The notes: a model not told the origin generated them from the letters alone. A stretch of 33,726 bases of DNA from Cedecea neteri NBRC 105707 = ATCC 33855 (GCF_001571265.1 NZ_BCTL01000058.1:1-33726); one strand, 5' to 3'; shown: positions 19,025-28,563, counted from the stretch's first letter. Numbers and translations: made by a program.

Positions 19025-19385
19025 TGGAATCTCAGCCGGTGCGTGCCGTACTTGCATTTTTTTGCGAGCTGCTGGACGCCCGGCGTCACACATGCTAAGT
19101 TACCTATGACTTCGCTTTGAACTTGCCCTTAAGTTTGAATCTTTGTATTACCTTAATGCTTCCCGTTCGCTGTCAAATCAACTCTCTTTTACAGCAATCA
19201 CAACGGACGCATAACCGAATTCGGGCTTATCACCCATTCCGTCTCGTCGTTTCAGTTCTGCGTATTTCCTATGACCAGGCAGCGATCAGACATGTGTGGT
19301 AGCCACTAAACAGGCACGGATGACCCTGCCATACCATTCACGAAACTAAGTTCGAGATTTACCCCGAGTTTAAGAACCCACCATT
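19025..19385 (+). promoter_or_regulatory. rho leader region
   Basis: This 361-nt stretch between trxA and rho has no convincing gene. In E. coli the same gap holds the rho promoter and a long leader within which Rho ends its own transcription. No strong hairpin plus T-run is present, in keeping with Rho-dependent control. The best ORF with an ATG (19156-19302, 48 codons) has no Shine-Dalgarno sequence and resembles nothing I know. A remnant of rhoL is described separately. Confidence 0.55.
19199..19309 (+). pseudogene. rhoL: Remnant of the rhoL leader-peptide ORF
   Basis: The DNA from about 19230 to 19300 aligns with the E. coli rhoL sequence as I remember it, including CGTTTCAGTTCTGCGTA and GACCAGGCAGCGA. 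The reading frame is not kept. One base fewer around 19262-19272 shifts the frame, the upstream part has a TAA and no start codon, and only the last segment survives as MTRQRSDMCGSH (19271-19309). Either rhoL is not a protein gene here, or what is conserved is an RNA element such as a rut site. The comparison rests on memory of the E. coli sequence. Confidence 0.35.
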
Positions 19386-20645
19386 ATGAATCTTACCGAA
19401 TTAAAGAATACGCCGGTTTCTGAGCTGATTACTCTCGGCGAAAATATGGGGCTGGAAAACCAAGCCCGCATGCGCAAGCAGGACATCATTTTCTCCATCC
19501 TGAAGCAACACGCTAAGAGTGGCGAAGATATCTTTGGTGACGGTGTGCTGGAGATACTGCAGGATGGATTTGGTTTCCTCCGCTCCGCAGACAGCTCCTA
19601 CCTCGCCGGTCCCGACGACATCTACGTTTCTCCCAGCCAAATCCGCCGTTTCAACCTTCGCACAGGGGATACCATCTCCGGTAAGATTCGTCCGCCAAAA
19701 GAAGGCGAACGCTACTTTGCGCTGCTGAAGGTCAACGAAGTTAACTACGATAAGCCGGAAAACGCCCGTAGCAAGATTCTGTTCGAAAACTTAACGCCCC
19801 TGCATGCAAACTCTCGTCTGCGTATGGAGCGTGGTAACGGTTCTACCGAAGACTTAACCGCTCGTGTACTGGATCTGGCATCGCCAATCGGTCGCGGCCA
19901 GCGTGGTCTGATCGTGGCGCCGCCAAAAGCCGGTAAAACCATGCTGCTGCAGAACATTGCGCAGAGCATTGCTTATAACCATCCAGACTGCGTGCTGATG
20001 GTTCTGCTGATCGACGAACGCCCGGAAGAAGTGACCGAGATGCAGCGTCTGGTTAAAGGTGAGGTTGTTGCTTCCACCTTTGACGAACCAGCCTCTCGCC
20101 ACGTTCAGGTTGCCGAAATGGTTATCGAGAAGGCGAAACGACTGGTTGAGCACAAGAAAGACGTTATCATCCTGCTCGACTCCATCACTCGTCTGGCGCG
20201 TGCCTACAACACCGTAGTACCGGCTTCCGGTAAAGTCCTGACCGGTGGTGTTGACGCTAACGCCCTGCACCGTCCAAAACGTTTCTTCGGTGCTGCACGT
20301 AACGTGGAAGAGGGCGGTAGCCTGACCATTATCGCCACCGCGCTTATCGATACCGGCTCTAAAATGGATGAAGTCATCTACGAAGAGTTTAAAGGCACCG
20401 GTAACATGGAACTGCATCTGTCCCGTAAGATCGCTGAGAAACGCGTCTTCCCGGCCATCGATTACAACCGTTCCGGTACGCGTAAAGAAGAGCTGCTCAC
20501 CACGCAGGAAGAGCTGCAGAAAATGTGGATCCTGCGCAAAATCATTCACCCGATGGGCGAAATTGATGCTATGGAGTTCCTCATCAACAAATTGGCGATG
20601 ACCAAAACCAACGATGACTTCTTCGACATGATGAAGCGCTCGTAA
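19386..20645 (+). CDS. rho: Transcription termination factor Rho
   Basis: A 419-residue hexameric RNA-dependent ATPase, the same length as and almost identical to E. coli Rho. An N-terminal helical bundle and the OB fold with RNP1-like [10 protein letters not shown] (60-69) bind rut RNA. The RecA-like domain has Walker A APPKAGKT (178-185), Walker [15 protein letters not shown], and the Q-loop and R-loop regions ([12 protein letters not shown] and the [11 protein letters not shown] segment). It ends untranslated transcripts and is autoregulated in its leader. The ATG at 19386 follows a poor Shine-Dalgarno sequence, as in E. coli. A strong intrinsic terminator follows. Confidence 0.98.
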   Translation: MNLTELKNTPVSELITLGENMGLENQARMRKQDIIFSILKQHAKSGEDIFGDGVLEILQDGFGFLRSADSSYLAGPDDIYVSPSQIRRFNLRTGDTISGKIRPPKEGERYFALLKVNEVNYDKPENARSKILFENLTPLHANSRLRMERGNGSTEDLTARVLDLASPIGRGQRGLIVAPPKAGKTMLLQNIAQSIAYNHPDCVLMVLLIDERPEEVTEMQRLVKGEVVASTFDEPASRHVQVAEMVIEKAKRLVEHKKDVIILLDSITRLARAYNTVVPASGKVLTGGVDANALHRPKRFFGAARNVEEGGSLTIIATALIDTGSKMDEVIYEEFKGTGNMELHLSRKIAEKRVFPAIDYNRSGTRKEELLTTQEELQKMWILRKIIHPMGEIDAMEFLINKLAMTKTNDDFFDMMKRS

Positions 20646-20660
20646 GCAACAAAAACTCGG

Positions 20661-20695
20661 GGAACGCCACGCTTAGTCGTGGCGTTTTTCTTTTC
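20661..20695 (+). terminator. rho terminator
   Basis: AACGCCACG and CGTGGCGTT form a perfect 9-bp stem with a 6-nt loop (20663-20686). It is followed by TTT, C and TTTT, and begins 15 nt after the rho stop codon. It separates rho from the ECA operon. Confidence 0.93.
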
Positions 20696-20703
20696 TGCTA
20701 GAT

Positions 20704-20737
20704 ACGATATGCATACGATGAATGTATTCGCTATCGT
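20704..20737. repeat. Imperfect inverted repeat upstream of the ECA operon
   Basis: ACGATA (20704-20709) pairs with TATCGT (20732-20737). Inside it, after a short mismatch, ATAC (20713-20716) pairs with GTAT (20724-20727) around a 7-nt centre. It is AT-rich and lies 66 bp before the short ORF that precedes wecA, so it could be an operator or part of the promoter region. No regulator can be named. Confidence 0.35.
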
Positions 20738-20802
20738 TATATTTCAAAATTCCTTTTGCCATGGAAACACTCCATCGCTAACAGTTTGTTCAGGGAGGAA
20801 TT

Positions 20803-20883
20803 ATGTTTAATCTCTTCGGGACAGTTGCATATTTCTACTATGCTGACTTTGCCCATAAATCTTGCAGAGACCTTTCACTGTGA
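20803..20883 (+). CDS. Short upstream ORF coupled to wecA
   Basis: A 26-codon ORF preceded by a very strong Shine-Dalgarno sequence (AGGGAGGAA, 20792-20800), the best in the gap. Its stop codon overlaps the wecA GTG start by 4 nt (GTGA at 20880-20883), a classical coupling arrangement, while wecA has only a weak site of its own. The peptide is aromatic-rich: seven of 26 residues are Phe or Tyr, including YFYYADF at residues 10-16. It resembles no protein I know. It may serve only to deliver ribosomes to wecA, or it may be a regulatory leader peptide. It is too short to judge by homology. Confidence 0.55.
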   Translation: MFNLFGTVAYFYYADFAHKSCRDLSL

Positions 20884-21971
20884 ATTTAGTCACCGCCGGA
20901 ACTGACTTACTCCTAATTTTCATCTTTACTACCGCCTTTCTATTCATTGCACGTAAGGTAGCGAAGAGAATTGGCCTGGTTGATAAACCGAATTTCCGTA
21001 AACGTCACCAGGGGTTGATTCCCTTGGTTGGTGGGATCTCTGTTTACGCGGGCATTTGCTTTTCTTTCATACTCGGAAAGTACTACATCCCGCACGGCTG
21101 GCTTTATTTAACCTGCGCAGGCGTACTTGTTCTGATCGGTGCACTTGATGACCGTTTTGATGTAAGAGTGAAGATTCGAGCGTCAATTCAGGCAGTTATT
21201 GGCATCGTAATGATGTTCTATGGCAATCTGCATCTTAGCAGTTTGGGCTATATATTTGGTTCATGGGAACTGGTACTAGGCCCATTTGGTTATTTCCTGA
21301 CGCTATTTGCCGTGTGGGCAGCGATCAACGCATTCAACATGGTTGATGGAATCGATGGCTTATTAGGTGGACTATCGTCAGTTTCGTTTGCTGCGATGGG
21401 CATCATTCTGTTCTTTGATGGTCAGTACAGCCTCGCGATGTGGTGTTTTGCCATGATCGTTGCCATCCTGCCATACATTCTGCTTAACCTTGGCGTGCTT
21501 GGCCGTCGCTATAAAGTCTTTATGGGAGACGCCGGCAGCACGCTAATCGGTTTTACCGTTATCTGGATCTTGCTGGAGACTACGCAGGGGCAAACACATC
21601 CAATCAGCCCGGTGACCGCATTATGGATCATTGCGATTCCGCTGATGGACATGATAGCAATTATGTATCGTCGCCTGCGCAAGGGCATGAGTCCATTCTC
21701 CCCGGATCGGCAGCATATTCATCATTTGATCATGCGTGCTGGTTTTACTTCAAGACAGGCGTTTGTACTGATCACCCTTGCTGCGGCGTTGCTTGCTGCC
21801 ATTGGTGTTGCCGCTGAGTATCTACATTTTATCCCGGAATGGTTGATGTTGGCATTGTTCTTGCTTGCATTTGTACTATACGATTTTTGTATAAAACGAG
21901 CCTGGAAAGTGGCGCGTTTTATCCGGCGTCATAAACGTCGCACTCGCAGAAACAGCAACGTAAACATTTAG
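20880..21971 (+). CDS. wecA: UDP-GlcNAc:undecaprenyl-phosphate GlcNAc-1-P transferase WecA
   Basis: A 363-residue polytopic membrane enzyme that starts ECA, and in many strains O-antigen, by moving GlcNAc-1-phosphate to undecaprenyl phosphate. Key residues of the family are present: D90-D91 in ALDDRFD, D156 and D159 in NMVDGIDG, the GDAGS motif (216-220) and HIHH (279-282). About eleven membrane segments are predicted by eye. I chose GTG at 20880 (MNLVTAGTDL) by analogy with E. coli; an in-frame TTG at 20862 would add six residues. The start overlaps the stop of a 26-codon ORF with a strong ribosome binding site. It is the first enzyme gene of the ECA operon. Confidence 0.96.
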   Translation: MNLVTAGTDLLLIFIFTTAFLFIARKVAKRIGLVDKPNFRKRHQGLIPLVGGISVYAGICFSFILGKYYIPHGWLYLTCAGVLVLIGALDDRFDVRVKIRASIQAVIGIVMMFYGNLHLSSLGYIFGSWELVLGPFGYFLTLFAVWAAINAFNMVDGIDGLLGGLSSVSFAAMGIILFFDGQYSLAMWCFAMIVAILPYILLNLGVLGRRYKVFMGDAGSTLIGFTVIWILLETTQGQTHPISPVTALWIIAIPLMDMIAIMYRRLRKGMSPFSPDRQHIHHLIMRAGFTSRQAFVLITLAAALLAAIGVAAEYLHFIPEWLMLALFLLAFVLYDFCIKRAWKVARFIRRHKRRTRRNSNVNI

Positions 21972-21993
21972 TCTGACTTGGATTGGGGAAGCG

Positions 21994-23040
21994 ATGAAAG
22001 AGCATGTGCCACGTAATTACCCGGTAGTTGAGAATGAGCTGGATATTCGCGGCTTGTTTCGCACGCTGTGGCTGGGCAAATTCTGGATTATCGGAATTGC
22101 CTTTGTCTTTGCCCTTATTGCGCTGATTTACACCTTTTTAGCGAAACAAGAGTGGAGTGCAACGGCGATCACCGACCGCCCGACGGTCAATATGTTGGGC
22201 GGCTACTATTCTCAACAGCAGTTCCTGCGCAACCTCGATGTGAAAGCCAATATGGCGACGACAGATCAGCCTTCGGTCATGGATGAAGCGTACAAAGAAT
22301 TCATCGTGCAGCTTTCAGCCTATGATACCCGCAGGGATTTCTGGTTACAGACGGATTACTACAAGCAGCGTCAGGTGGGGAACAGCAAAGTCGATGCCGC
22401 ACTGCTGGATGAGATCGTCGATAATATTCAGTACACGCCCGGCGACAGCGCTCGCAACATCAGTGATAGCGTAAAGCTGGTGGCTGAAACCGCCGCTGAT
22501 GCCAATAACCTTTTACGGCAATACGTCGCTTTTGCCAGCCAGCGTGCGGCTAGCCATCTCAATGAAGAGCTTTCCGGAGCCTGGGCAGCGCGTACCGTTC
22601 AGATGAAAGCGCAGGTAAAACGGCAGGAAGCTGTTGCGCAGTCTATCTACGATCGCAAAATCAAAAGCACTGAGCAGGCACTGAAAATTGCTCAACAGCA
22701 AAATATCACCCGAAGCGAAACGAACGTTCCCGCAGAAGAACTTCCGGATTCAGAAATGTTCATGTTGGGTCGCCCTATGTTGCAGGCTCGCCTGGAAAGC
22801 CTGCAGGCCGCAGGGCCGGATTTTGATATCGATTACGATCAAAACCGGGCGATGCTAAATACGCTGAATGTTGGGCCGACCGTCGATGCTCGTTTCCAGA
22901 CCTACCGTTATTTACGCACGCCAGAAGAGCCGGTTAAGCGTGACAGTCCTCGTCGTGCGTTCTTGCTGATTATGTGGGGTGCGGTTGGGGCGCTTATCGG
23001 TGCTGGCGTAGCGTTAGCTCGCCGTCCAAAGACAGCGTAA
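21994..23040 (+). CDS. wzzE: ECA polysaccharide chain-length regulator WzzE
   Basis: A 348-residue polysaccharide co-polymerase class 1 protein, the same length as E. coli WzzE. A short cytoplasmic N-terminus precedes the first membrane helix (about 33-53, [19 protein letters not shown]). A large, mostly helical periplasmic domain follows, and then a second helix (about 322-342) preceded by the conserved [11 protein letters not shown] segment. It sets the modal length of ECA chains made by WzyE. GGGGAAG upstream of the ATG is its ribosome binding site. Confidence 0.96.
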   Translation: MKEHVPRNYPVVENELDIRGLFRTLWLGKFWIIGIAFVFALIALIYTFLAKQEWSATAITDRPTVNMLGGYYSQQQFLRNLDVKANMATTDQPSVMDEAYKEFIVQLSAYDTRRDFWLQTDYYKQRQVGNSKVDAALLDEIVDNIQYTPGDSARNISDSVKLVAETAADANNLLRQYVAFASQRAASHLNEELSGAWAARTVQMKAQVKRQEAVAQSIYDRKIKSTEQALKIAQQQNITRSETNVPAEELPDSEMFMLGRPMLQARLESLQAAGPDFDIDYDQNRAMLNTLNVGPTVDARFQTYRYLRTPEEPVKRDSPRRAFLLIMWGAVGALIGAGVALARRPKTA

Positions 23041-23051
23041 GCCCTTCACCT

Positions 23052-23079
23052 GGTGGAGGAGCGATGGAATGTCTCCACC
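23052..23079 (+). other. Hairpin holding a strong ribosome binding site ahead of wecB
   Basis: GGTGGAG (23052-23058) and CTCCACC (23073-23079) form a perfect 7-bp stem. Its 14-nt loop contains an ATG (23064) in frame with wecB, and the 5' arm is part of a strong Shine-Dalgarno sequence (GGTGGAGGAG). The mRNA structure would therefore hide the ribosome binding site of this alternative start. Confidence 0.45.
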
Positions 23080-23102
23080 TTATTCAACATAAGAGAATCA
23101 CC

Positions 23103-24233
23103 GTGAAAGTATTAACAGTTTTTGGCACGCGCCCGGAGGCTATAAAAATGGCCCCTCTGGTGGATGCGTTGGCAAAAGACGCGTTTTTTGACGCGAAAGT
23201 ATGTGTAACGGCACAGCATCGTGAGATGCTGGATCAGGTATTACACCTTTTTTCTATTACGCCAGACTATGACTTAAATATCATGAAACCGGGGCAGGGC
23301 TTGACGGAAATTACCTGCCGTATTCTGGAAGGGTTAAAGCCTATTCTGGAATCCTTTAAGCCGGATGTTGTTTTGGTTCATGGCGATACCACCACTACAG
23401 TTGCGGCGAGCCTTGCTGCTTTCTATCAGCGAATTCCTGTCGGGCACGTTGAAGCGGGGTTGCGCACTGGCGATCTTTACTCCCCGTGGCCGGAGGAAGC
23501 AAACCGTACTTTAACCGGACATCTTGCTTCCTGGCATTTTGCGCCGACGGAAAATTCGCGTCAGAACCTGCTAAAAGAAAACATCAGCGAAGAAAAAATC
23601 TTTGTGACCGGCAACAGTGTGATTGACGCATTGTTGTCCGTTCGCGATCGAGTTCTGGCTCAAGAAACCGTGCGTCAGGAAATCGAGGCGAAACACCCTT
23701 TCCTCGATGCCAGGAAAAAAATGATTCTGGTTACCGGGCACCGTCGGGAAAGTTTTGGTGATGGTTTTGAGCGTATTTGCCGCGCACTGGCAAGAATAGC
23801 CGCGCAGAACAGCGATGTGCAGATAGTGTATCCGGTTCACCTGAATCCAAACGTCAGTGAGCCTGTGAGGCGTATTTTAGGGCATATCGAAAATGTGATT
23901 TTGATTGAGCCTCAAGAGTATCTGCCCTTTGTTTATCTCATGAATCACGCATGGCTTATTTTGACGGATTCCGGTGGGATTCAGGAAGAAGCGCCTTCTC
24001 TTGGGAAACCCGTTTTGGTGATGCGCGAAACCACCGAGCGTCCTGAAGCCGTTGCCGCAGGTACCGTACGGTTAGTGGGGACCGATGAAGAGAAGATTGT
24101 CGCCGAAGTCACCCGACTGCTCCGCGATGAGCAGGAATATAATGCGATGAGCCGTGCCCATAACCCTTATGGCGATGGCGAGGCCTGCAGCCGCATTTTA
24201 AATGCCTTAAAACAAAATCAGGTGAAATTATGA
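23103..24233 (+). CDS. wecB: UDP-GlcNAc 2-epimerase WecB
   Basis: A 376-residue non-hydrolysing epimerase that makes UDP-ManNAc for ECA, the same length as in E. coli. Signature segments are the N-terminal [49 protein letters not shown] and [21 protein letters not shown] chose GTG at 23103 (MKVLTVFG), which matches the family. An in-frame ATG at 23064 has a much stronger ribosome binding site and would add 13 residues ([13 protein letters not shown]), so the real start is uncertain. The stop overlaps the wecC start by 4 nt. Confidence 0.94.
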   Translation: MKVLTVFGTRPEAIKMAPLVDALAKDAFFDAKVCVTAQHREMLDQVLHLFSITPDYDLNIMKPGQGLTEITCRILEGLKPILESFKPDVVLVHGDTTTTVAASLAAFYQRIPVGHVEAGLRTGDLYSPWPEEANRTLTGHLASWHFAPTENSRQNLLKENISEEKIFVTGNSVIDALLSVRDRVLAQETVRQEIEAKHPFLDARKKMILVTGHRRESFGDGFERICRALARIAAQNSDVQIVYPVHLNPNVSEPVRRILGHIENVILIEPQEYLPFVYLMNHAWLILTDSGGIQEEAPSLGKPVLVMRETTERPEAVAAGTVRLVGTDEEKIVAEVTRLLRDEQEYNAMSRAHNPYGDGEACSRILNALKQNQVKL

Positions 24234-25492
24234 ATTTTTCCACCATCTCCGTTATTGGTCTTGGCTACATTGGCTTACCAACCGCTGCCGCGTTTGCTTC
24301 CCGTCAACGTAAAGTTATCGGCGTGGACATTAATCAGCGAGCGGTGGATACCATTAATCGGGGTGAAATTCACATTATTGAGCCTGATTTAGACAAGGTC
24401 GTGAAATCTGCCGTTGACGCTGGGTACCTGAGCGCCACCGTGCAGCCCGTTGAAGCTGATGCTTATCTCATTGCTGTGCCGACCCCTTTTAAAGGCGATC
24501 ATGAACCGGACATGGTTTATGTGAAATCGGCAGCAGAATCCATTGCACCTGTCCTGAAAAAAGGGGCGCTGGTCGTGCTGGAGTCAACTTCTCCTGTCGG
24601 CGCCACTGAGCAAATGGCGGAATGGTTAGCCGCCCTGCGCCCGGATTTGAGTTTCCCTCAACAAGCGGGAGAGCAGGCAGACATCAACATCGCCTATTGC
24701 CCGGAGCGCGTTTTACCGGGGCAGGTGATGGTTGAACTGATCAAAAATGACCGCGTCGTTGGCGGTATGACGCCGGTATGTTCTGCTCGTGCGAGCGAGC
24801 TGTATAACATTTTCCTCGAAGGGGAATGCGTTATTACCAACTCCCGCACCGCCGAAATGTGCAAATTGACGGAAAACAGCTTTCGTGATGTCAATATTGC
24901 CTTTGCCAACGAGCTCTCACTGATTTGTGCGGATCAAGGGATCAACGTCTGGGAATTGATTCGCCTTGCCAATCGCCATCCGCGCGTGAATGTGCTGCAG
25001 CCTGGGCCCGGCGTCGGGGGGCACTGTATTGCGGTAGATCCGTGGTTTATCGTTTCGCAGAACCCTGAACAAGCCCGTCTTATCCGTACCGCACGAGAAG
25101 TGAATGACGGCAAGCCTTTATGGGTGATTAACCAAGTCAAAGCCGCGATAGCCGACTGTCTGGCTGAAACGGGCCGCCGGACCAGCGAACTGACTATTGC
25201 CTGTTTTGGCCTTGCCTTTAAGCCAAACATAGACGATTTGCGCGAAAGCCCGGCAATGGAAATTGCTGAACTGTTGGCCGAATGGCACGGCGGTAAAACG
25301 TTGGTCGTCGAACCTAATATCCATACGCTACCGGCGAAGCTTGCTGGCCACTGCGAATTAACCTCACTGGAAGCCGCCCTTGGCCAGGCTGATGTGCTGG
25401 TGATGTTAGTTGACCATAAAGAATTTAAAGCTGTTCCCGCAGATAAAGTGCGTCAGCCGTGGATTATCGATACCAAAGGCGTTTGGCGATAA
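24230..25492 (+). CDS. wecC: UDP-ManNAc dehydrogenase WecC
   Basis: A 420-residue NAD-dependent dehydrogenase that oxidises UDP-ManNAc in two steps to UDP-ManNAc uronic acid. The N-terminal Rossmann motif is [12 protein letters not shown] (8-19). The catalytic cysteine is C266 in [13 protein letters not shown], and the C-terminal UDP-binding domain has [19 protein letters not shown]. Its ATG overlaps the wecB stop (ATGA). In E. coli rffG and rffH follow; here wecD follows after only 6 nt. Confidence 0.97.
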   Translation: MNFSTISVIGLGYIGLPTAAAFASRQRKVIGVDINQRAVDTINRGEIHIIEPDLDKVVKSAVDAGYLSATVQPVEADAYLIAVPTPFKGDHEPDMVYVKSAAESIAPVLKKGALVVLESTSPVGATEQMAEWLAALRPDLSFPQQAGEQADINIAYCPERVLPGQVMVELIKNDRVVGGMTPVCSARASELYNIFLEGECVITNSRTAEMCKLTENSFRDVNIAFANELSLICADQGINVWELIRLANRHPRVNVLQPGPGVGGHCIAVDPWFIVSQNPEQARLIRTAREVNDGKPLWVINQVKAAIADCLAETGRRTSELTIACFGLAFKPNIDDLRESPAMEIAELLAEWHGGKTLVVEPNIHTLPAKLAGHCELTSLEAALGQADVLVMLVDHKEFKAVPADKVRQPWIIDTKGVWR

Positions 25493-25498
25493 CCCAAT

Positions 25499-26176
25499 AT
25501 GAACCCGATTCATGCAACCCTGGCCCCGCTGGACTGGGAAAATCGTTTCTTTGGCGTAAATAGCAGCGTGGTTTGCTTCTCTGAGCAAGCCCCTGCCCTG
25601 CAGGAAGAGCAGTTAAGTACATGGTCGCGCATTCAGGCAAAAATCCCCGCTCATCGCACCGACTGGCTGGATGGTTTGCAGCAGCTTGGCTTTCAACTTG
25701 TTGAGGGTGAAGTCGATTTAGCGCTTTCCGTTGGCACGCAAAATGCAAATATTCACGTCGATATCGCGCAGCCCGAAGATATTCCCGCGCTTCGCCAGGC
25801 GGCTTCCCAGGTGTTCACGCAAAGCCGATTCCGTGCGCCGTGGTATAAGCCTGACGACAGCGGTCGTTTCTATGCCCAATGGATCGAAAATGCCGTGCTT
25901 GGCACGTTTGATCATCAGTGCCTGATGCTGCATAACCGCGAGAAGCGGCAGGGCTTTGTGACCTTACGGCAACTGAATGCTGGAGAGGCCAGAATTGGTC
26001 TGCTTGCCGGGCAGGGCTTAGGCGAGGAACTGATGGCTGCTGCGCAAGACTGGTGTCGTCAGCGTGGTTTACAAACTCTGCGGGTGGCAACTCAAGTGAG
26101 TAATACCGCCGCGCTGCGTCGCTACATTAAAAGCGGTGCCACGATAGAAAGCACCGCCTTCTGGTTTTACAGGTGA
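25499..26176 (+). CDS. wecD: dTDP-fucosamine acetyltransferase WecD
   Basis: A 225-residue acetyltransferase that transfers acetyl from acetyl-CoA to dTDP-4-amino-4,6-dideoxygalactose to give dTDP-Fuc4NAc. The C-terminal half is a GNAT fold. It includes [21 protein letters not shown], the CoA-loop region [14 protein letters not shown] and the terminal [24 protein letters not shown], all close to E. coli WecD. The N-terminal half is more variable. The start has no good Shine-Dalgarno sequence and lies 6 nt after the wecC stop, so it is probably translationally coupled. wecE follows after 4 nt. Confidence 0.93.
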   Translation: MNPIHATLAPLDWENRFFGVNSSVVCFSEQAPALQEEQLSTWSRIQAKIPAHRTDWLDGLQQLGFQLVEGEVDLALSVGTQNANIHVDIAQPEDIPALRQAASQVFTQSRFRAPWYKPDDSGRFYAQWIENAVLGTFDHQCLMLHNREKRQGFVTLRQLNAGEARIGLLAGQGLGEELMAAAQDWCRQRGLQTLRVATQVSNTAALRRYIKSGATIESTAFWFYR

Positions 26177-26180
26177 AAAA

Positions 26181-27311
26181 ATGATCCCATTTAACGCTCC
26201 GCCGGTCGTAGGAACAGAACTCGAATACATGCAGTCCGCCATGGGCAGCGGCAAACTGTGCGGAGACGGTGGTTTTACCCGCCGCTGCCAGCAGTGGATG
26301 GAGCAGCGTTTTGGCAGCAAGAAAGTTCTGCTCACGCCGTCATGCACCGCATCGCTGGAAATGGCCGCTATCCTGCTGGATATCAAGCCTGGCGATGAAG
26401 TGATTATGCCGAGCTATACCTTTGTTTCAACGGCTAATGCCTTTGTACTTCGGGGCGCTGTCATCGTGTTTGTAGACGTACGTCCTGACACCATGAACAT
26501 CGATGAAACCAAAATAGAAGCGGCGATTACTGAAAAAACTCGCGCTATTGTGCCGGTTCATTACGCAGGCGTGGCTTGTGAAATGGACACCATCATGACC
26601 ATCGCGAAAAAACATAACCTGTTTGTGGTGGAAGATGCCGCGCAAGGCGTGATGTCTACCTATAAAGGCCGGGCACTAGGCGCGATTGGCCACATCGGGT
26701 GCTTCAGTTTCCATGAGACAAAAAATTATACTGCCGGTGGTGAAGGTGGCGCGACGCTGATTAACGATCCTGCTTTAATCGAGCGCGCGGAAATCGTCCG
26801 TGAAAAAGGCACCAACCGCAGCCAGTTCTTCCGTGGGCAGGTGGATAAATACACCTGGCGTGATATTGGCTCAAGCTATCTGATGGCAGACCTACAGGCC
26901 GCGTACCTTTGGGCGCAGCTCGAGGCGGCAGAGAAGATTAATCAGCAGCGCCTTAAACTGTGGCAAATCTATCATGATGCGCTTGCACCACTGGCTAAAG
27001 CCGGACGCATAGAACTGCCTGTTGTCCCGGAAAACTGCGTGCAGAACGCCCATATGTTCTACATCAAGCTGCGTGATATTGAAGATCGCAGCGCGCTGAT
27101 TTCCTACCTGAAAGAAGCGGAAATCATGGCGGTGTTTCACTATATTCCGCTGCATGCCTGCCCAGCCGGGGAAAAGTTTGGTCGATTCCATGGGAAGGAT
27201 CGCTTCACCACTCGTGAAAGCGAGCGCCTGCTCCGCCTGCCGCTGTTCTACAACTTATCGTCGGTGAACCAACGCACCGTTATCAATACGCTGCAAAGTT
27301 ACTTCTCCTGA
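26181..27311 (+). CDS. wecE: dTDP-4-amino-4,6-dideoxygalactose transaminase WecE
   Basis: A 376-residue PLP aminotransferase of the DegT/DnrJ/EryC1 family, the same length as in E. coli. It converts dTDP-4-keto-6-deoxy-D-glucose to dTDP-4-amino-4,6-dideoxy-D-galactose with glutamate. The PLP lysine is K181 in FHETKNYTAGGEGG, with VEDAAQ at 150-155 and the TPSCTASLEMA loop near 52-62. Its substrate is normally made by RffH and RffG, neither of which is encoded in this operon. One base separates its stop from wzxE. Confidence 0.97.
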   Translation: MIPFNAPPVVGTELEYMQSAMGSGKLCGDGGFTRRCQQWMEQRFGSKKVLLTPSCTASLEMAAILLDIKPGDEVIMPSYTFVSTANAFVLRGAVIVFVDVRPDTMNIDETKIEAAITEKTRAIVPVHYAGVACEMDTIMTIAKKHNLFVVEDAAQGVMSTYKGRALGAIGHIGCFSFHETKNYTAGGEGGATLINDPALIERAEIVREKGTNRSQFFRGQVDKYTWRDIGSSYLMADLQAAYLWAQLEAAEKINQQRLKLWQIYHDALAPLAKAGRIELPVVPENCVQNAHMFYIKLRDIEDRSALISYLKEAEIMAVFHYIPLHACPAGEKFGRFHGKDRFTTRESERLLRLPLFYNLSSVNQRTVINTLQSYFS

Positions 27312-27312
27312 G

Positions 27313-28563
27313 ATGTCGTTAGCTAAAGCTTCAGTGTGGACCGCCGGATCCACGCTGGTAAAAATTGGTGCCGGATTGCTGGTGGTCAAAATGCTGGCCG
27401 TGGCCTTTGGCCCATCGGGCGTGGGGCTTGCCGGAAACTTCCGCCAAATGGTTACCGTGCTGGGTGTACTTGCCGGTGCGGGTATTTTTAACGGCGTCAC
27501 CAAGTACGTTGCCGAACATCATGACAACCCGGAGCAGCTAAAGCGGGTGCTGGGCACCTCCTCGGCAATGGTGATCGGATTCTCTTCCCTGCTGGCGGTG
27601 ATATTCGTTCTTGCCGCACGGCCAATCAGCATCGGATTGTTTGGCCATGCGGACTACCAGAACCTGGTTCGTCTGGTGGCACTGGTCCAGATGGGCATCG
27701 CCTGGGCAAACCTGTCGCTGGCGATTATGAAGGGATTTCGTGACGCCGCAGGTAACGCCCTGGCACTGATTGCGGGCAGCGTTATTGGCGTGCTGGCTTA
27801 TTATGCTTGCTATCGTTTAGGGGGTTACCAGGGGGCGTTGTTAGGTCTGGCTTTGGTGCCTGCGTTGATTGTTATCCCTGCTGTCGTCATGCTTGTGAGG
27901 CGTGAGCATGTTCCGCTGAGCTACCTGAAGCCGAGCTGGGATAAGCTGCTGGCCAGCCATCTCGGCAAGTTTACGCTCATGGCGCTGATCACCTCAGTCA
28001 CGCTTCCCGTGGCCTATGTGATGATGCGAAACCTGCTCGCGGAACATTACAGCTGGGACGAAGTCGGTATCTGGCAAGGGGTAAGCAGTATTTCAGATGC
28101 TTATCTGCAGTTTATTACGGCATCTTTTAGCGTTTATCTGCTGCCCACGTTGGCCCGCCTGAAGGAAAAAAGTGCCATCACGCGAGAAATCGCGCGTTCG
28201 CTAAAGTTTGTTCTGCCCGCCGTGGCGGCGGCAAGTCTGACCGTCTGGCTGTTGCGTGATTTCGCCATCTGGCTACTGTTTTCACCAAAATTCAGCGCCA
28301 TGCGTGATTTGTTTGCCTGGCAGCTGGTGGGGGACGTGCTGAAGGTGGGGGCCTATGTGTTTGGCTATTTGGTTATCGCAAAGGCATCGCTGCGTTTTTA
28401 TATTTTGACTGAAATCAGTCAGTTTGCTCTGTTAACTGGCTTCTCGCGCTGGTTGATTCCCGCCCACGGCGCACTGGGGGCGGCTCAGGCTTATATGGCT
28501 ACTTATATTGTTTATTTTGCGCTCTGCTGTGGCGTTTTCCTTATTTATCGTAGACGAGCATGA
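27313..28563 (+). CDS. wzxE: Lipid III flippase WzxE
   Basis: A 416-residue membrane protein of the MOP/Wzx flippase superfamily, the same length as in E. coli and strongly conserved. About twelve helices are visible, starting near residues 10-30. It moves the undecaprenyl-linked ECA trisaccharide (lipid III) across the inner membrane. Its stop overlaps the wecF start by 4 nt. No obvious ribosome binding site precedes it, so it depends on wecE translation. Confidence 0.95.
   Translation: MSLAKASVWTAGSTLVKIGAGLLVVKMLAVAFGPSGVGLAGNFRQMVTVLGVLAGAGIFNGVTKYVAEHHDNPEQLKRVLGTSSAMVIGFSSLLAVIFVLAARPISIGLFGHADYQNLVRLVALVQMGIAWANLSLAIMKGFRDAAGNALALIAGSVIGVLAYYACYRLGGYQGALLGLALVPALIVIPAVVMLVRREHVPLSYLKPSWDKLLASHLGKFTLMALITSVTLPVAYVMMRNLLAEHYSWDEVGIWQGVSSISDAYLQFITASFSVYLLPTLARLKEKSAITREIARSLKFVLPAVAAASLTVWLLRDFAIWLLFSPKFSAMRDLFAWQLVGDVLKVGAYVFGYLVIAKASLRFYILTEISQFALLTGFSRWLIPAHGALGAAQAYMATYIVYFALCCGVFLIYRRRA

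Noticed and set aside
19156-19302. 48-codon ORF in the rho leader
   Set aside because: No Shine-Dalgarno sequence, no resemblance to RhoL or any family I know, and it lies in a frame different from the rhoL-like segments. Kept only as a note in the leader entry.
25493-25498. Possible assembly collapse or pseudogene remnant at the wecC-wecD junction
   Set aside because: Both flanking genes are full length with family-typical ends, the 6-nt gap is clean, and no fragment of rffG or rffH is visible, so a natural gene arrangement is the simpler reading.
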